64,000 nt of DNA from an uncultured Ruminococcus sp. (GTDB taxonomy: Bacteria > Bacillota > Clostridia > Oscillospirales > Ruminococcaceae): NCBI GenBank assembly GCA_945877315.1, contig CAMCRP010000004.1, forward strand, positions 1 through 64,000. Direction: 5' to 3'. A model generated the notes under the pieces. It searched no databases. It was not told the origin of the DNA and saw nothing but the letters and a program-made list of their open reading frames with translations. Below, in pieces: positions 50,044 through 59,605 of this stretch. How positions within the stretch are numbered: the stretch's first letter is position 1; each line of letters begins with the position of its first letter. The position numbers and the translations under genes are program-made.

Positions 50044-52317
50044 TTAGTCCATATACTTGATATTGGAGCTGACACCTATGCTGTAAACCTCGTGACCGTC
50101 CGTTATCAGCTCAATAATTGTCAGGGAGCTTTTATCGTAGTAATAGTAGTATACCGCATCGGTGTTGAAATCAAAAACATCGGAAGGAGTACCCAGAGCG
50201 GCTTCAATATTCCCTTGGGGCGAACCGATACCGATACCATTTACACGAAGGTCAAGAGAAGCCTCTCCGCCCTCTAAAACGCTGAAATACTTGCACTGAC
50301 ATACATCGGCGTTATAGGTAGAATTCTTTTCATTTTCGATGTATATCATTACCGTATAGTCATTGTTGATGAAGTAATCTCCCGTATGCGCTTCAAGGGG
50401 AGTTTCCGTCCTGACGAACTTGTCAGGAAGGGCAAGACCCTTGCAGGGAATGGTTATCTCCTTGCCGTTTGCGGTATATACAGCATTTGAAAGGTCAACG
50501 GACGGGAGCGTTATGCTTTCATAATCTCCCATTTTCGGAAGGTAGGGGCTTTCGCTGTCATAATCATTATCGTCATAATCGCCGTAATCATACTCTTCCT
50601 CGTCATAGGTGGGTTCCCAGCTGTCATCGGACGCAGAAACTTCGAAAATTATCTCAGAAAGTCTGTCCTCGGAAACGCCTGCTGCCTTGCAGATATTGTC
50701 CATAAGTATCTCAATGTAATCATCGCTTATAATATCCGACGTGTTATCCGAGCATTTGTCTGCAGAGGGCAGGGAAATGCTGCGGACTTCATCTGTGGAG
50801 GTATAGACAGCGTTTACATTAATATAGTTTTCGCCCTCATAGGTAACTGCAATATTGCAGCTGCCGTTGTCCATATCTCCGTCCAGCTCCATAGCGGCTT
50901 CTATCTCTTCCAGCTCGGGGGAGGTAAAGGTGTATTTTCCGCCGTAAAGCCTGCTGTCGAGGAAATCGTACTTGACATTTTCAAAGCCTATCCTGCAAGA
51001 GGTGGTCTTATATTTTTCGGAAGAAGATGCTTCGTCCTCAAGAGTGCGGAGGATACCATCGCAGTAGCCGCTTGCGCTGCCGTTTGCATAGCTGCCTTTC
51101 AGAAGCACCTCTGCGGATTCGCCTTCGGAGGTGGCAAGCTTTAGCTGAGAGGCAAATGCGCCGTTGTTCACCGCTGTGGAGAAGGTGTATTCGGACGCAG
51201 ATCCGCTGATGTTATCTCTGAATGTTCTGCCGATAATGTCGCCGTCGGCATTGATGAAAACGGTCATATCCGCAAAAACCTCGTCGGAGGCTTCAAGGTT
51301 CATATCCGAGAGAAACTCGTCGATCTCGCTGACGTAATCCTCACGTCTGCCGCCCATTGCTTCGACTATGGAGATAATGTCCTCATCGGTCTTTGCCTGC
51401 TCTGCGATTTTTTCGATAAGCGCAAGATATTCGGTTTCCGTGAAGCTGATATTTATCTCAACTGCGGGACAGCTTACATTTTCCACCGTGCAGACGCTCT
51501 TTTTGTTCCACTCCGCCGCTGTTACCGCTGAAAGGTAAAGGTCGGTGTATCTTGCGGAGATTGCGTCTATCTTTTCCTTTGTGACAGTTTCGCCGTTGAA
51601 CAGAACGGAAACGTCGGGAGCTTCCCCGCCGTCCACGCCCGATTCGGAGGCGGTGTATTTGTAATATTTATCCGAGCTGCTTTCCACAAGCCTTACATAG
51701 GCTTCGGTATTGTCAAGGTCGCCGATGACTTCTGCCGAAGCGACAGTCATGTCGTTCAGCTTAAAGGAGCAGAGTGCAGATGCAAGGTCGGTCCCCGTTG
51801 CGGCTTCTGCGCTTATTCCCACGCTTTTGAAAATGTCCTTTATCTCCGTGTTATCGGGGAAAAGTGACTCGTAGAAGTGGTTGCCGGGGGTAATGGTAAT
51901 ATCTGTCTTTTTCACTCCTGCGGTGGGAGAAGCGGCTTCTTTCTGCTGTTCCTCGCCGATGAGATAGAGCTTCCAGAGGTCTTCTACGGCTTTTTCGGCG
52001 GTTTTTCTTTCCGCTTCTGCGTAATATTCTTCGGGAGATGTGAACGCCAGCTTGATGTTGTTTCTCACCGACGGCAGAAGCAGCGCACCTGCCGCACCCA
52101 CAACTATCACACCTGCAATTGCTGCGGGAACTATCCAACCCTTTGACTTTTTGGGAGCAGCCGTGCTGTCGTAGCTGTACTGATACTGCGAGTAGTCATA
52201 CTGCGGGTCAATGCTGTTCTGCGGCTGTGAACCTCCGCTCTGCGGCATTAGATTGGCACCGTAGCTCTGTTCGTCCTTGTTCTCGGGAAAATTGTTGTTA
52301 TTATTAAAATCGTCCAT
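50044..52317 (-). CDS. Large membrane-anchored extracytoplasmic protein of unknown function
   Basis: 757 residues: an Asn/Gln/Tyr-rich cytoplasmic tail (1-57), one TM segment (61-82) and a roughly 670-residue external part with no motif I recognise. A low-complexity Asp/Tyr run (EEYDYGDYDDNDYDSE) lies near residues 575-590, and the end contains GIGIGSPQGNIEAALGTPSD. Start at 52317 has GGAGG upstream; the longer open frame lacks one. Possibly a DUF6583-like surface protein; function not inferred. Confidence 0.8.
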   Translation of the reverse strand: MDDFNNNNNFPENKDEQSYGANLMPQSGGSQPQNSIDPQYDYSQYQYSYDSTAAPKKSKGWIVPAAIAGVIVVGAAGALLLPSVRNNIKLAFTSPEEYYAEAERKTAEKAVEDLWKLYLIGEEQQKEAASPTAGVKKTDITITPGNHFYESLFPDNTEIKDIFKSVGISAEAATGTDLASALCSFKLNDMTVASAEVIGDLDNTEAYVRLVESSSDKYYKYTASESGVDGGEAPDVSVLFNGETVTKEKIDAISARYTDLYLSAVTAAEWNKKSVCTVENVSCPAVEINISFTETEYLALIEKIAEQAKTDEDIISIVEAMGGRREDYVSEIDEFLSDMNLEASDEVFADMTVFINADGDIIGRTFRDNISGSASEYTFSTAVNNGAFASQLKLATSEGESAEVLLKGSYANGSASGYCDGILRTLEDEASSSEKYKTTSCRIGFENVKYDFLDSRLYGGKYTFTSPELEEIEAAMELDGDMDNGSCNIAVTYEGENYINVNAVYTSTDEVRSISLPSADKCSDNTSDIISDDYIEILMDNICKAAGVSEDRLSEIIFEVSASDDSWEPTYDEEEYDYGDYDDNDYDSESPYLPKMGDYESITLPSVDLSNAVYTANGKEITIPCKGLALPDKFVRTETPLEAHTGDYFINNDYTVMIYIENEKNSTYNADVCQCKYFSVLEGGEASLDLRVNGIGIGSPQGNIEAALGTPSDVFDFNTDAVYYYYYDKSSLTIIELITDGHEVYSIGVSSNIKYMD

Positions 52318-52356
52318 CAGATTACCTCCATTCGGTCGATGAAACCCCATATGAAT

Positions 52357-52385
52357 ATTATATTGCATATCATATTATTTGTCAA
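52357..52385 (-). promoter_or_regulatory. Promoter of the large membrane protein gene
   Basis: Minus strand TTGACA (52380-52385), 17-base spacer, TATAAT (52357-52362). Confidence 0.9.
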
Positions 52386-52407
52386 CAAATCTGAAATATT
52401 TCGTAAT

Positions 52408-52445
52408 ATAAAACAAACGACAGCGAAAAAATCCGCCGCCGTTTG
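52408..52445 (-). terminator. Terminator of the cyclophilin gene
   Basis: Minus strand CAAACGGCGGCG pairs with CGCTGTCGTTTG (12 bp, two G-U) around GATTTTTT, followed by TTTTAT. Confidence 0.75.
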
Positions 52446-52462
52446 TGAATTGCGATATAAAA

Positions 52463-53254
52463 TTATCCCTGATACTCTACGATCTCAACGCTTTCCATCA
52501 ATACCTGAGTAATGGGCTTGTCATTCTCGTCGGTTTCAACGCTGCCCAGTGCTCTTACAATGTCCATACCCTCAAAGACCTGACCGAAAACGGTATATCC
52601 GCCGTCTAAGAAGGGAACGCCGCCTACTTCCAGATATTTCTGCTTAACGGCTTCGGGGATCTTTTTGCCTGTCATCTGCTCCATTTCGTCAAAATTGTTT
52701 ATGGTGACATAGTTGCCTGCTGCGTCGTAGCCTGCACCGTAGCTTACATAGCCCTCGGGGGTGTTTACGATATAGAACTGGCTGCCGTTGGTAGAGGTGG
52801 AGCCTGAGTTTGCGTATGCAACTGCGCCGCTGAAATGGTACAGTCCTTCGGGTATGCCTCCGTCAAAATCCGTGCCCCAGATGCTGTTTCCGCCTGTGCC
52901 GTTGCCCTTGGGGTCACCGCCCTGTATCATAAAGTTTTCGATGATGCGGTGGAAGATAAGCTCGTCGTAATAGTCCATATCCGCAAGACCTGTGAAGTTC
53001 TCGACGCTCTTTGCAGCCTGCTCGGGGAAAAGCTTTATCTTTATCTCACCATAGTCCTTGACCTTGATAACAGCTATCTTTTCACCAACCTGCGGAGGGT
53101 CGAAGTTGTAGAAGCCATCAAAAGCAGAAGCCGCTTCCGATTCCGCTGCGGTGGTGTATGAGCCTTCCTCAACGGTGGGTGTTCCCTGACAGCCTGTAAA
53201 AATTGCACCCGCAAGTATAGCCGCCATACCTATATTAAGTATCTTTTTTTTCAT
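52463..53254 (-). CDS. Cyclophilin-type peptidyl-prolyl isomerase lipoprotein
   Basis: Extracytoplasmic PPIase. A lipoprotein signal ends at IFTGC with Cys 22; the cyclophilin domain carries FHRIIENFMIQGGDPKGNGTG (Arg active site) and SQFYIVN. Length 263. Likely folds secreted proteins, perhaps enzymes for plant polysaccharides. Own promoter. Confidence 0.93.
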   Translation of the reverse strand: MKKKILNIGMAAILAGAIFTGCQGTPTVEEGSYTTAAESEAASAFDGFYNFDPPQVGEKIAVIKVKDYGEIKIKLFPEQAAKSVENFTGLADMDYYDELIFHRIIENFMIQGGDPKGNGTGGNSIWGTDFDGGIPEGLYHFSGAVAYANSGSTSTNGSQFYIVNTPEGYVSYGAGYDAAGNYVTINNFDEMEQMTGKKIPEAVKQKYLEVGGVPFLDGGYTVFGQVFEGMDIVRALGSVETDENDKPITQVLMESVEIVEYQG

Positions 53255-53306
53255 ATTTTCAATGCTCCTTAGTGATAAAATCAGCCTTTTTACGGCAATT
53301 GTTTAT

Positions 53307-53335
53307 ATTATAAATGATTTTTGCGGATTTGTCAA
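53307..53335 (-). promoter_or_regulatory. Promoter of the cyclophilin gene
   Basis: Minus strand TTGACA (53330-53335), 17-base spacer, TATAAT (53307-53312). Confidence 0.9.
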
Positions 53336-53441
53336 GCACTGCTGCCGCCTGTTTGTTTACAAATAGTATTTGATTTGCGCTTGAAGAAATACTCTGTTTT
53401 CTGTAAAATTATTATAATAGTCATAACAAAGGAGAGCTTTT

Positions 53442-54059
53442 ATGACCAACAGGGAACCTATCAAAAAAATGATAACTTCGGCAGTCTGCCTTGCACTTTG
53501 TATGGTACTGCCCTTTCTTACGGGACAGATACAGCAGATAGGAAACGCACTTTGCCCCATGCACCTGCCTGTTATAATATGCGGCTTTGCGGCGGGACCT
53601 CAGTTCGGGCTGCTGACGGGGCTTATTGCGCCGCTGCTCAGGTCGGCGGTTTTCGGTATGCCGAAGCTTTTCCCAAGTGCCATAGCTATGAGCGCCGAGC
53701 TGGCGGTTTACGGGCTTGTGTCGGGGCTTTTGTACAGAAGGCTGTCGGGCGTTAAGGGGAGGATATTCATCTCCCTTATCTCGGCAATGCTGGCGGGGCG
53801 TCTGGTGTGGGGCGGAGTTACTGCCGTTCTCCTCGGTGTTTCGGGCGGGAATTTCACACTTGCGGCGTTTGTTACGGGCGCATTTACGGGGGCAATTCCC
53901 GGAATAATTTTACAGATAATACTTATCCCACTGATAGTTTCCGCACTTGAAAGGTCAGGTTTTATCGGGAATGAAAAAAATCCGAGAAATCTGAAAAAAG
54001 TATTTGAAATTTGCCGACATATGTGTTATAATAGTTTTATAGTGTTTTCACGTAAATAA
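53442..54059 (+). CDS. ECF-transporter S component
   Basis: Polytopic membrane protein of 205 residues with about five to six TM segments. NALCPMHLPVIICGFAAGPQ and FGLLTGLIAPLLRS resemble vitamin-specific S components of energy-coupling factor transporters; substrate unknown. No EcfA or EcfT gene is adjacent, so it would use a shared energising module. AAAGGAGAG precedes the ATG. A promoter for the next gene lies inside its 3' end. Confidence 0.8.
   Translation: MTNREPIKKMITSAVCLALCMVLPFLTGQIQQIGNALCPMHLPVIICGFAAGPQFGLLTGLIAPLLRSAVFGMPKLFPSAIAMSAELAVYGLVSGLLYRRLSGVKGRIFISLISAMLAGRLVWGGVTAVLLGVSGGNFTLAAFVTGAFTGAIPGIILQIILIPLIVSALERSGFIGNEKNPRNLKKVFEICRHMCYNSFIVFSRK
54004..54032 (+). promoter_or_regulatory. 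Internal promoter for the signal-peptidase-like gene
   Basis: TTGAAA (54004-54009), 17-base spacer, TATAAT (54027-54032), inside the last codons of the ECF gene. Confidence 0.7.
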
Positions 54060-54078
54060 ATTCGGAGGTCTTAGGCAA

Positions 54079-55470
54079 ATGGCAAAGGGAAAGTCGGTAA
54101 ATGTCCTTTCGGTTATCGAAACAGTATTTATTATAGTATGCGCTCTGGCGATAGCTGTGATGCTCGTGCTGTATTTTGCGTTCAGGGGAGATAATGCGGT
54201 GCCGTCTGTGGGCGGTTACAGCTTTTACTATCTTAAAGCGTCAAATATGGAGCCGAATATCCCCAAGGGTACGGCGGTAATTGCTCAGGCTTCAAAGATA
54301 GACCAGCTTGCTCCCGGAAAGACCTGTCTTGCAAGGATAGGCGATGAGGATAATTATGACATTGTGCTTATCGGCGTTACCAATATTGAAGAGGAAAACG
54401 GGACAAAGTACTACACTCTGAAATTCACCACTGCAACTCAGGAGATAAGAGTTCCCGAGTCGGACATTATCGCAAAGGCTCAGTGGCAGAGCGAAATTCT
54501 CGGAAAGCTTCTGGGATTTGCCACATCTACATCGGGCATTATGCTTGTCATAATCATTCCCAGCTTACTGATAATCATATTCCAGATAATCAGGATAATC
54601 AACGTCAAGCACATGGAGGAGGAGGCTTCTTCTCTTGATGATATTGACGAGATATTTGAGTCCAGAAGCGGTGAGGACGAGCCCCAGATGGAGATCAAGG
54701 AAACTGCCCGCTTTACCGTGGAGCAGCCCGAGGACGACAGGCAGCTGACCGTCGGAAGGGACGGCAAGGCAGAGTACGAAAAGCCGAAGGAAACCGTAAA
54801 ATCCGTCTACGAGGCTGCGGGCATTGCTCCTCCAAAGGCGGAAAGACGTGAACGCAGACACGAATTTCAGCAGGGAGATGACCCCATTTTTGCTGCTATG
54901 TACGGAAAATCCGAGAATAAGGCGTCCGAAAACGTCGAGGCAGTTCCCGAGAAGAAGCCTGTTGCCGCAGGACACAGGGGAGGACTTTCCGAGTTTGACG
55001 AGGGCATTATGCACCGTCCCACAAGGATCGAACCCGTTGCTCCCGCCAATGAGGAGCAGTCGGTGGACGATTTGTTTGAAGCAGCTGCAGCAAAGGCAAG
55101 AAAGAGTGTTGTCGAAAGCAGAGAGTCTGTTTCTGAAAATGACGTCGAAAAGGGCTATGCAAGGCAGACCTACGGCTTTGATTTTGCGCCCAAGACCATT
55201 GAACCCGAGCAGAAGCCTGCAGAAGCTAAGCCTTCGGGGTTTGATGAAAGCGTAAAGACCTTCTTCACCAAATCGGAAAAGACCGAACAGGCAGAGGAGA
55301 TCGCCCCCGCAGCGGAATCGCAGAGCGAGGAAAAGCCCCTGACTATCCCCGCAGATGCAGTTGTTCCCAAGGAAAAGCTTGCTCCTCCCGCAAAGAAGAA
55401 AAACAACAAGAAGGTCGAGGACCTTATGGCGCTTATCGATCAGGCAGAGAGCAGCTTGAAGAAAAAGTAA
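54079..55470 (+). CDS. Signal-peptidase-like (S26) membrane protein lacking the catalytic dyad
   Basis: 463 residues. TM1 (about 10-34), an S26/SipW-like external domain and TM2 (about 156-176) are followed by a long, charged, Pro/Glu/Lys-rich cytoplasmic tail of about 280 residues. In SipW-type peptidases the catalytic motif is SGSMEP and a His follows in a THR-like motif; here the sequence reads ASNMEPNIPKG, with Asn at the Ser position, and the later region (IVLIGVTNI) has no His. It is probably a non-catalytic scaffold or binding protein. Confidence 0.7.
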   Translation: MAKGKSVNVLSVIETVFIIVCALAIAVMLVLYFAFRGDNAVPSVGGYSFYYLKASNMEPNIPKGTAVIAQASKIDQLAPGKTCLARIGDEDNYDIVLIGVTNIEEENGTKYYTLKFTTATQEIRVPESDIIAKAQWQSEILGKLLGFATSTSGIMLVIIIPSLLIIIFQIIRIINVKHMEEEASSLDDIDEIFESRSGEDEPQMEIKETARFTVEQPEDDRQLTVGRDGKAEYEKPKETVKSVYEAAGIAPPKAERRERRHEFQQGDDPIFAAMYGKSENKASENVEAVPEKKPVAAGHRGGLSEFDEGIMHRPTRIEPVAPANEEQSVDDLFEAAAAKARKSVVESRESVSENDVEKGYARQTYGFDFAPKTIEPEQKPAEAKPSGFDESVKTFFTKSEKTEQAEEIAPAAESQSEEKPLTIPADAVVPKEKLAPPAKKKNNKKVEDLMALIDQAESSLKKK

Positions 55471-55478
55471 AAAAATAT

Positions 55479-55511
55479 GCCCCTTTCCGAGTGTGGAGAG
55501 GGGCTTTTTAT
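55479..55511. terminator. Terminator between convergent genes
   Basis: GCCCCTTTCC pairs with GGAGAGGGGC (one G-U) around GAGTGT, followed by TTTTTA; A-run on the other side. Confidence 0.85.
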
Positions 55512-55512
55512 A

Positions 55513-56319
55513 TCAGAACAGGAATTTTTCAAGAGCGTAGGCAATACCGTCCTCTTCGTTGGACAGGGAGATGAAATCCGCTGCCTTCTTTGCCGCATCA
55601 CAGGCATTTTCCATGGCAACGCCCATGCCTGCGTGACTTATCATAGAAACGTCGTTGAAGCCGTCGCCGAACGCCATAGTTTCCTCCCGTTCAATGCCGA
55701 GAACGCCGCAGAGGTTTGCGATAGCGGCTGCCTTGTCGGTCTTATATGGCATTACTTCAAGAAAGAACGGCTCGGAACGGAAAACGTCCGCTCTGCCGAA
55801 CAGTCTGACCTTTAGGTTCGGCTCCAGATCCGACATTCGGTCGCCGTCGCCCAGAAGAAGGCATTTGGGGACGTTGAAGAACACCGCACTTGTAATATCG
55901 GGGTGTATCTCAACGGACATTCCGTTAATTCGGGATTCTATTTCGAGATACTTATTTTCGGGATTTTCGGCTAGGATAACATCTCCTCGGTAGGTGAGAA
56001 TGTCCACGCCGCTAACATGGGCAAAGCGGTGCGCCTCCGCAAAAACAGAAGGGGCAATGCTTCTTTCGATGACCGTTCTGCCCGTTTTCATTTCACGGAT
56101 ACGTCCGCCATTGTAGGACAGGACATAGCCGCCGAACCGTTCCAGCTCCAGCTCCTTGATGTATTTGCTCACACCCTTGTCGGGACGTCCCGATGCAATG
56201 GCGGCGGTAATGCCCATTTCCTGCGCCTTTATAAGGGCGGCTTTGGTCTTGGGGGTTATTTCCTTTTTGGAGTTGGTGAGGGTGCCGTCTATGTCTAAGA
56301 AAATCATTTTGTATTTCAT
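55513..56319 (-). CDS. Cof-type HAD phosphatase
   Basis: HAD-superfamily IIB hydrolase of 268 residues: motif I FLDIDGTLTNS, motif II ASGRP, and motif III/IV AFGDGFNDVSMISHAG with the metal-binding Asp residues. Typically dephosphorylates sugar phosphates or flavin/pyridoxal phosphates; substrate unknown. AAAGGAGC precedes the ATG. Confidence 0.92.
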   Translation of the reverse strand: MKYKMIFLDIDGTLTNSKKEITPKTKAALIKAQEMGITAAIASGRPDKGVSKYIKELELERFGGYVLSYNGGRIREMKTGRTVIERSIAPSVFAEAHRFAHVSGVDILTYRGDVILAENPENKYLEIESRINGMSVEIHPDITSAVFFNVPKCLLLGDGDRMSDLEPNLKVRLFGRADVFRSEPFFLEVMPYKTDKAAAIANLCGVLGIEREETMAFGDGFNDVSMISHAGMGVAMENACDAAKKAADFISLSNEEDGIAYALEKFLF

Positions 56320-56711
56320 AAAAAAGCTCCTTTCTGTCGGATAGTGATATTATAACACACAGTTTAGCGCAATAAAACCTATTAGCTTGACATTAGTTTT
56401 GATTTTTGGTTAATTTAGGGTGAAATATGCGTTAATTTTCGTGTTCATTACCTATTAAATGAGGGGTTATTTGGGGTGTTTTGCGTATTGAAATATCTCT
56501 TTGTCAAAAAATTAACAAAGCGGTCAAAAAATTTTTCTTGGAAATATTCGGATATTATTTGCACATATCAAACAAAATAATGCGTAAATTATCCGAAAAA
56601 TTCGTTAAATATCAATATACATACAGCCGTCATACGAAATTACGGTTTTTCTGCCGAATAATAAGATGAAATTCCCTGATTTTTTACGGTCTGTTAGCAA
56701 AGGCTAATCCC
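56320..56711. other. AT-rich intergenic region without a gene
   Basis: About 390 bases of AT-rich sequence with several GTTAATTT-like runs. I see no tRNA, terminator or ORF with a ribosome site. A -10-like TATAAT for the HAD gene is on the minus strand near 56349-56354. Confidence 0.6.
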
Positions 56712-56739
56712 TTGACAATCCCGAAAAAAGTAATATAAT
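56712..56739 (+). promoter_or_regulatory. Promoter of fumC and possibly the hdr cluster
   Basis: TTGACA (56712-56717), 16-base spacer, TATAAT (56734-56739). Confidence 0.8.
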
Positions 56740-56831
56740 AGTATATAGGGGAGAATAGGGGTGAACTATGCCCTTGTGAGGATATAGTCTGTCCCATTGC
56801 TCGCAAATTTTATCACGAAAGAGGTATAACA

Positions 56832-58208
56832 ATGGAATATCGTATTGAACACGATTCTATGGGCGAGGTCAAGGTTCCTGCCGACAAATACTGGGCTGCC
56901 CAGACCGAAAGAAGCCACGAAAACTTCCTTATCGGCGTAGGCATCGAAACCATGCCCCGTGAGATCACTCACGCCTTCGGTATCCTCAAAAAGGCTGCCG
57001 CTATCGCAAACCACGCTCTCAAGCCCGAGAAGATGACAGACGAAAAGCTTGCTGCTATCTCCGCAGCTTGTGACGAAGTTATCAGCGGCTCTCTGAATGA
57101 CCATTTCCCGCTGGTAGTATGGCAGACAGGAAGCGGTACTCAGTCCAATATGAACGCTAACGAGGTAATTGCCAACAGAGGAAACGAGATCGCAGGCAAG
57201 AAGCTGCTTCACCCCAATGATGACATCAATATGAGTCAGTCCTCTAACGATACATTCCCCACAGCTATGCACATTTCCGCTGTTATTGCTGTTGAGGACA
57301 AGCTTATCCCCGCTGTTGATACACTTATTGCTACATTCAAGCGTCTGGAAGAGGAGAACGAGGGTATTGTAAAGAGCGGACGTACACATCTCCAGGACGC
57401 TACTCCCATTAAGTTCTCTCAGGAGATCAGCGGCTGGCGTTCCTCCCTTGAAAAGGACAAGAAGATGCTGGAAATCGCACTTCCCGGACTGAAAGAGCTG
57501 GCTCTCGGCGGAACTGCCGTTGGTACAGGTCTTAACACTCCCAAGGGCTTCGATGTTGAGGTGGCTAAGGCTGTTGCAGAGCTGACGGGCAAGGCTTTCG
57601 TTACCTCCGACAACAAGTTCCATTCTCTTACAAGCAAGGACGAGATCGTGTTCGCTCACGGTGCTATAAAGGCTCTCGCTGCTGATATGATGAAGATCGC
57701 AAACGACGTAAGATGGCTGGCAAGCGGTCCCCGTGACGGTCTGGGCGAGATCTTCATTCCCGAAAATGAACCCGGTTCCTCCATTATGCCCGGCAAGGTA
57801 AATCCCACTCAGTGTGAGGCTGTTACTATGGTTGCCGTTCAGGTAATGGGTAACGATGTTGCTGTTGGTATGGCTGCATCTCAGGGTAATTTTGAGCTGA
57901 ACGTGTTCATGCCTGTTTGTGCATACAATTTCCTCCAGTCCGCAAGACTGCTTGCTGAGGCTATCCTGTCCTTCAACAAGAACTGCGCTGTCGGAATCAA
58001 GGCTAACAAGGAAAAGATGCACCACAATCTCCACAACTCTCTTATGCTGGTTACAGCTCTCAATCCCTATATCGGTTATGAGAATGCTGCAAAGACCGCT
58101 AAGAAGGCATATAAGGACAATATCTCTCTGAAAGAAGCCTGCGTTGAGCTTGGCTTCCTGACAGCAGAGAAGTTTGATGAGGTGTTCCACCCCGAGCAGA
58201 TGGTTTGA
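56832..58208 (+). CDS. fumC: Fumarate hydratase class II
   Basis: Interconverts fumarate and malate. The lyase signature GSSIMPGKVNP near residue 317, TGSGTQSNMNANEVIANR near 97 and SGRTHLQDATP near 183 identify class II fumarase rather than aspartase. Length 458 is normal. GAAAGAGG precedes the ATG. It is followed after 113 bases by hdrB; the gap holds two small hairpins but no strong terminator, so co-transcription is possible. Confidence 0.95.
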   Translation: MEYRIEHDSMGEVKVPADKYWAAQTERSHENFLIGVGIETMPREITHAFGILKKAAAIANHALKPEKMTDEKLAAISAACDEVISGSLNDHFPLVVWQTGSGTQSNMNANEVIANRGNEIAGKKLLHPNDDINMSQSSNDTFPTAMHISAVIAVEDKLIPAVDTLIATFKRLEEENEGIVKSGRTHLQDATPIKFSQEISGWRSSLEKDKKMLEIALPGLKELALGGTAVGTGLNTPKGFDVEVAKAVAELTGKAFVTSDNKFHSLTSKDEIVFAHGAIKALAADMMKIANDVRWLASGPRDGLGEIFIPENEPGSSIMPGKVNPTQCEAVTMVAVQVMGNDVAVGMAASQGNFELNVFMPVCAYNFLQSARLLAEAILSFNKNCAVGIKANKEKMHHNLHNSLMLVTALNPYIGYENAAKTAKKAYKDNISLKEACVELGFLTAEKFDEVFHPEQMV

Positions 58209-58321
58209 TCTGATCGACAATTGCAACCATTGGGACGCAGAGGAGGGTAACGCCTTCTTCTGCTGCCCTCAAATATATACGGGCGTATCGGCAAGATACG
58301 TTCGGGGAAAGGAAAATTACT

Positions 58322-59107
58322 ATGACTTTCAGTTACTATCCCGGCTGTACGCTGAAAACTAAAGCCAAGGATCTGGACAGATACGGCAGAAAAGCCGCAG
58401 AAGCTCTGGGCGTTACTCTTGAAGAGCTCCCCGACTGGCAGTGCTGCGGAGGAACCTTCTCCATGTCCAAGGACGAGATAGCTTCCAAGCTGTCCGCCGT
58501 AAGATCCCTTGCTTCCGCAAAGGATAAGGGCAATGACCTTGTTACACTTTGCTCGGCGTGCCACAACGTTCTCAAGCAGACAAATGACGCTATGAAGAAC
58601 GACCCCGATTTTTCCGCAAAGGCTAACAACTATATGAAGCTTGATGTGCCTTACAACGGAGAAACAAATGTTATCCACTATCTGGAAATGCTCCGTGACA
58701 AGGTAGGCTTCGACAAGATCGCCGAGAAGGTCACAAATCCTCTGACAGGCAAGAAGATCGCTGCTTATTACGGCTGTCTGCTGCTTCGTCCCGGCAAGGT
58801 AATGCAGATGGATAATCCCGAGAACCCCACAATTATCGAGGATTTCATCAAGGCTATCGGTGCTGAGCCTGTGGTTTATCCCTACCGCAACGAGTGCTGC
58901 GGCGGTTATGTAACCATGGAGGACAAGGCTCTTGCTAAGAAGAAGAGCAACAAGGTTGCTTTAAGTGCGGCAGAAAACGGCGCAGATATGATAATCACCG
59001 CTTGCCCTCTCTGCCTGTACAATCTCAACAAAAACGCTGATGAAAGTGACATTCCCGTTTACTACTTCACTGAGCTTCTTGCTGAGGCTCTGGGTGTAAA
59101 GGACTAA
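58322..59107 (+). CDS. hdrB: Heterodisulfide-reductase subunit B-like protein
   Basis: 261 residues with two CCG-type motifs, each ending in CxxC: CCGGTFSMSK with CSACHN, and ECCGGYVTME with CPLC. In HdrB these bind two non-cubane 4Fe-4S clusters that reduce a disulfide. Bacterial homologues sit in HdrABC-Flx complexes where the acceptor is thought to be a DsrC-like protein rather than CoM-S-S-CoB; the acceptor here is unknown. First Hdr gene of the cluster. GAAAGGA precedes the ATG. Confidence 0.92.
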   Translation: MTFSYYPGCTLKTKAKDLDRYGRKAAEALGVTLEELPDWQCCGGTFSMSKDEIASKLSAVRSLASAKDKGNDLVTLCSACHNVLKQTNDAMKNDPDFSAKANNYMKLDVPYNGETNVIHYLEMLRDKVGFDKIAEKVTNPLTGKKIAAYYGCLLLRPGKVMQMDNPENPTIIEDFIKAIGAEPVVYPYRNECCGGYVTMEDKALAKKKSNKVALSAAENGADMIITACPLCLYNLNKNADESDIPVYYFTELLAEALGVKD

Positions 59108-59209
59108 AAGACCTTACATAGGTTTTGGGGATATAGTGCGGTTCATTCCTCCGCCGATGAATGTACCGTTCCCCGCATAAAATGTTCGGCGGAGAAATGG
59201 AGCTTCTTT

Positions 59210-59593
59210 ATGAGCAAGGTAACAAAGGAACAGGTACTCCGTTCCAGCGGTGTCAATGTTCTGAAATGTATGAGATGCGGCAAATGCTCGGCTACCTGTC
59301 CTTCATATGACGAGATGGAATATCATCCCCATCAGTTCGTTTATATGGTAGAGAAGGGTGATCTGGAGCCGCTGCTCAACTCAGATTCTATCTACAAATG
59401 TCTTTCCTGCTATGCCTGCGTAGAACGCTGCCCCAGAGGTGTTGAGCCTGCAAAGGTCGTAGAAGGTATCAGAAATGCCGTTTTAAGACAGAGCGGTATG
59501 AATCATATCAAGGCGGAAAATATCCCCGAGATGCTGGACGAGGATCTTCCTCAGCAGGCTATCGTCAGCGCATTCCGCAAATATAAGAGATAA
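59210..59593 (+). CDS. hdrC: Heterodisulfide-reductase subunit C-like ferredoxin
   Basis: 127 residues with two 4Fe-4S motifs, CMRCGKCSATCP and CLSCYACVERCP, that carry electrons between HdrA and HdrB. The gap before it (59108-59209) contains a CGGTTCATTC/GAATGTACCG hairpin. Next to hdrA with 12 bases between. Confidence 0.92.
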   Translation: MSKVTKEQVLRSSGVNVLKCMRCGKCSATCPSYDEMEYHPHQFVYMVEKGDLEPLLNSDSIYKCLSCYACVERCPRGVEPAKVVEGIRNAVLRQSGMNHIKAENIPEMLDEDLPQQAIVSAFRKYKR

Positions 59594-59605
59594 GGAGGAG
59601 AAAAA

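Noticed and set aside
53255..53441. Vitamin riboswitch before the ECF S-component gene
   Set aside because: The upstream region is short and is shared with the divergent cyclophilin promoter; I could recognise no TPP, FMN, folate or preQ1 core.
56766..58226. 486-codon minus-strand ORF opposite fumC
   Set aside because: Shadow of codon bias in fumC; no known domain, no ribosome site, and fumC is intact on the other strand.
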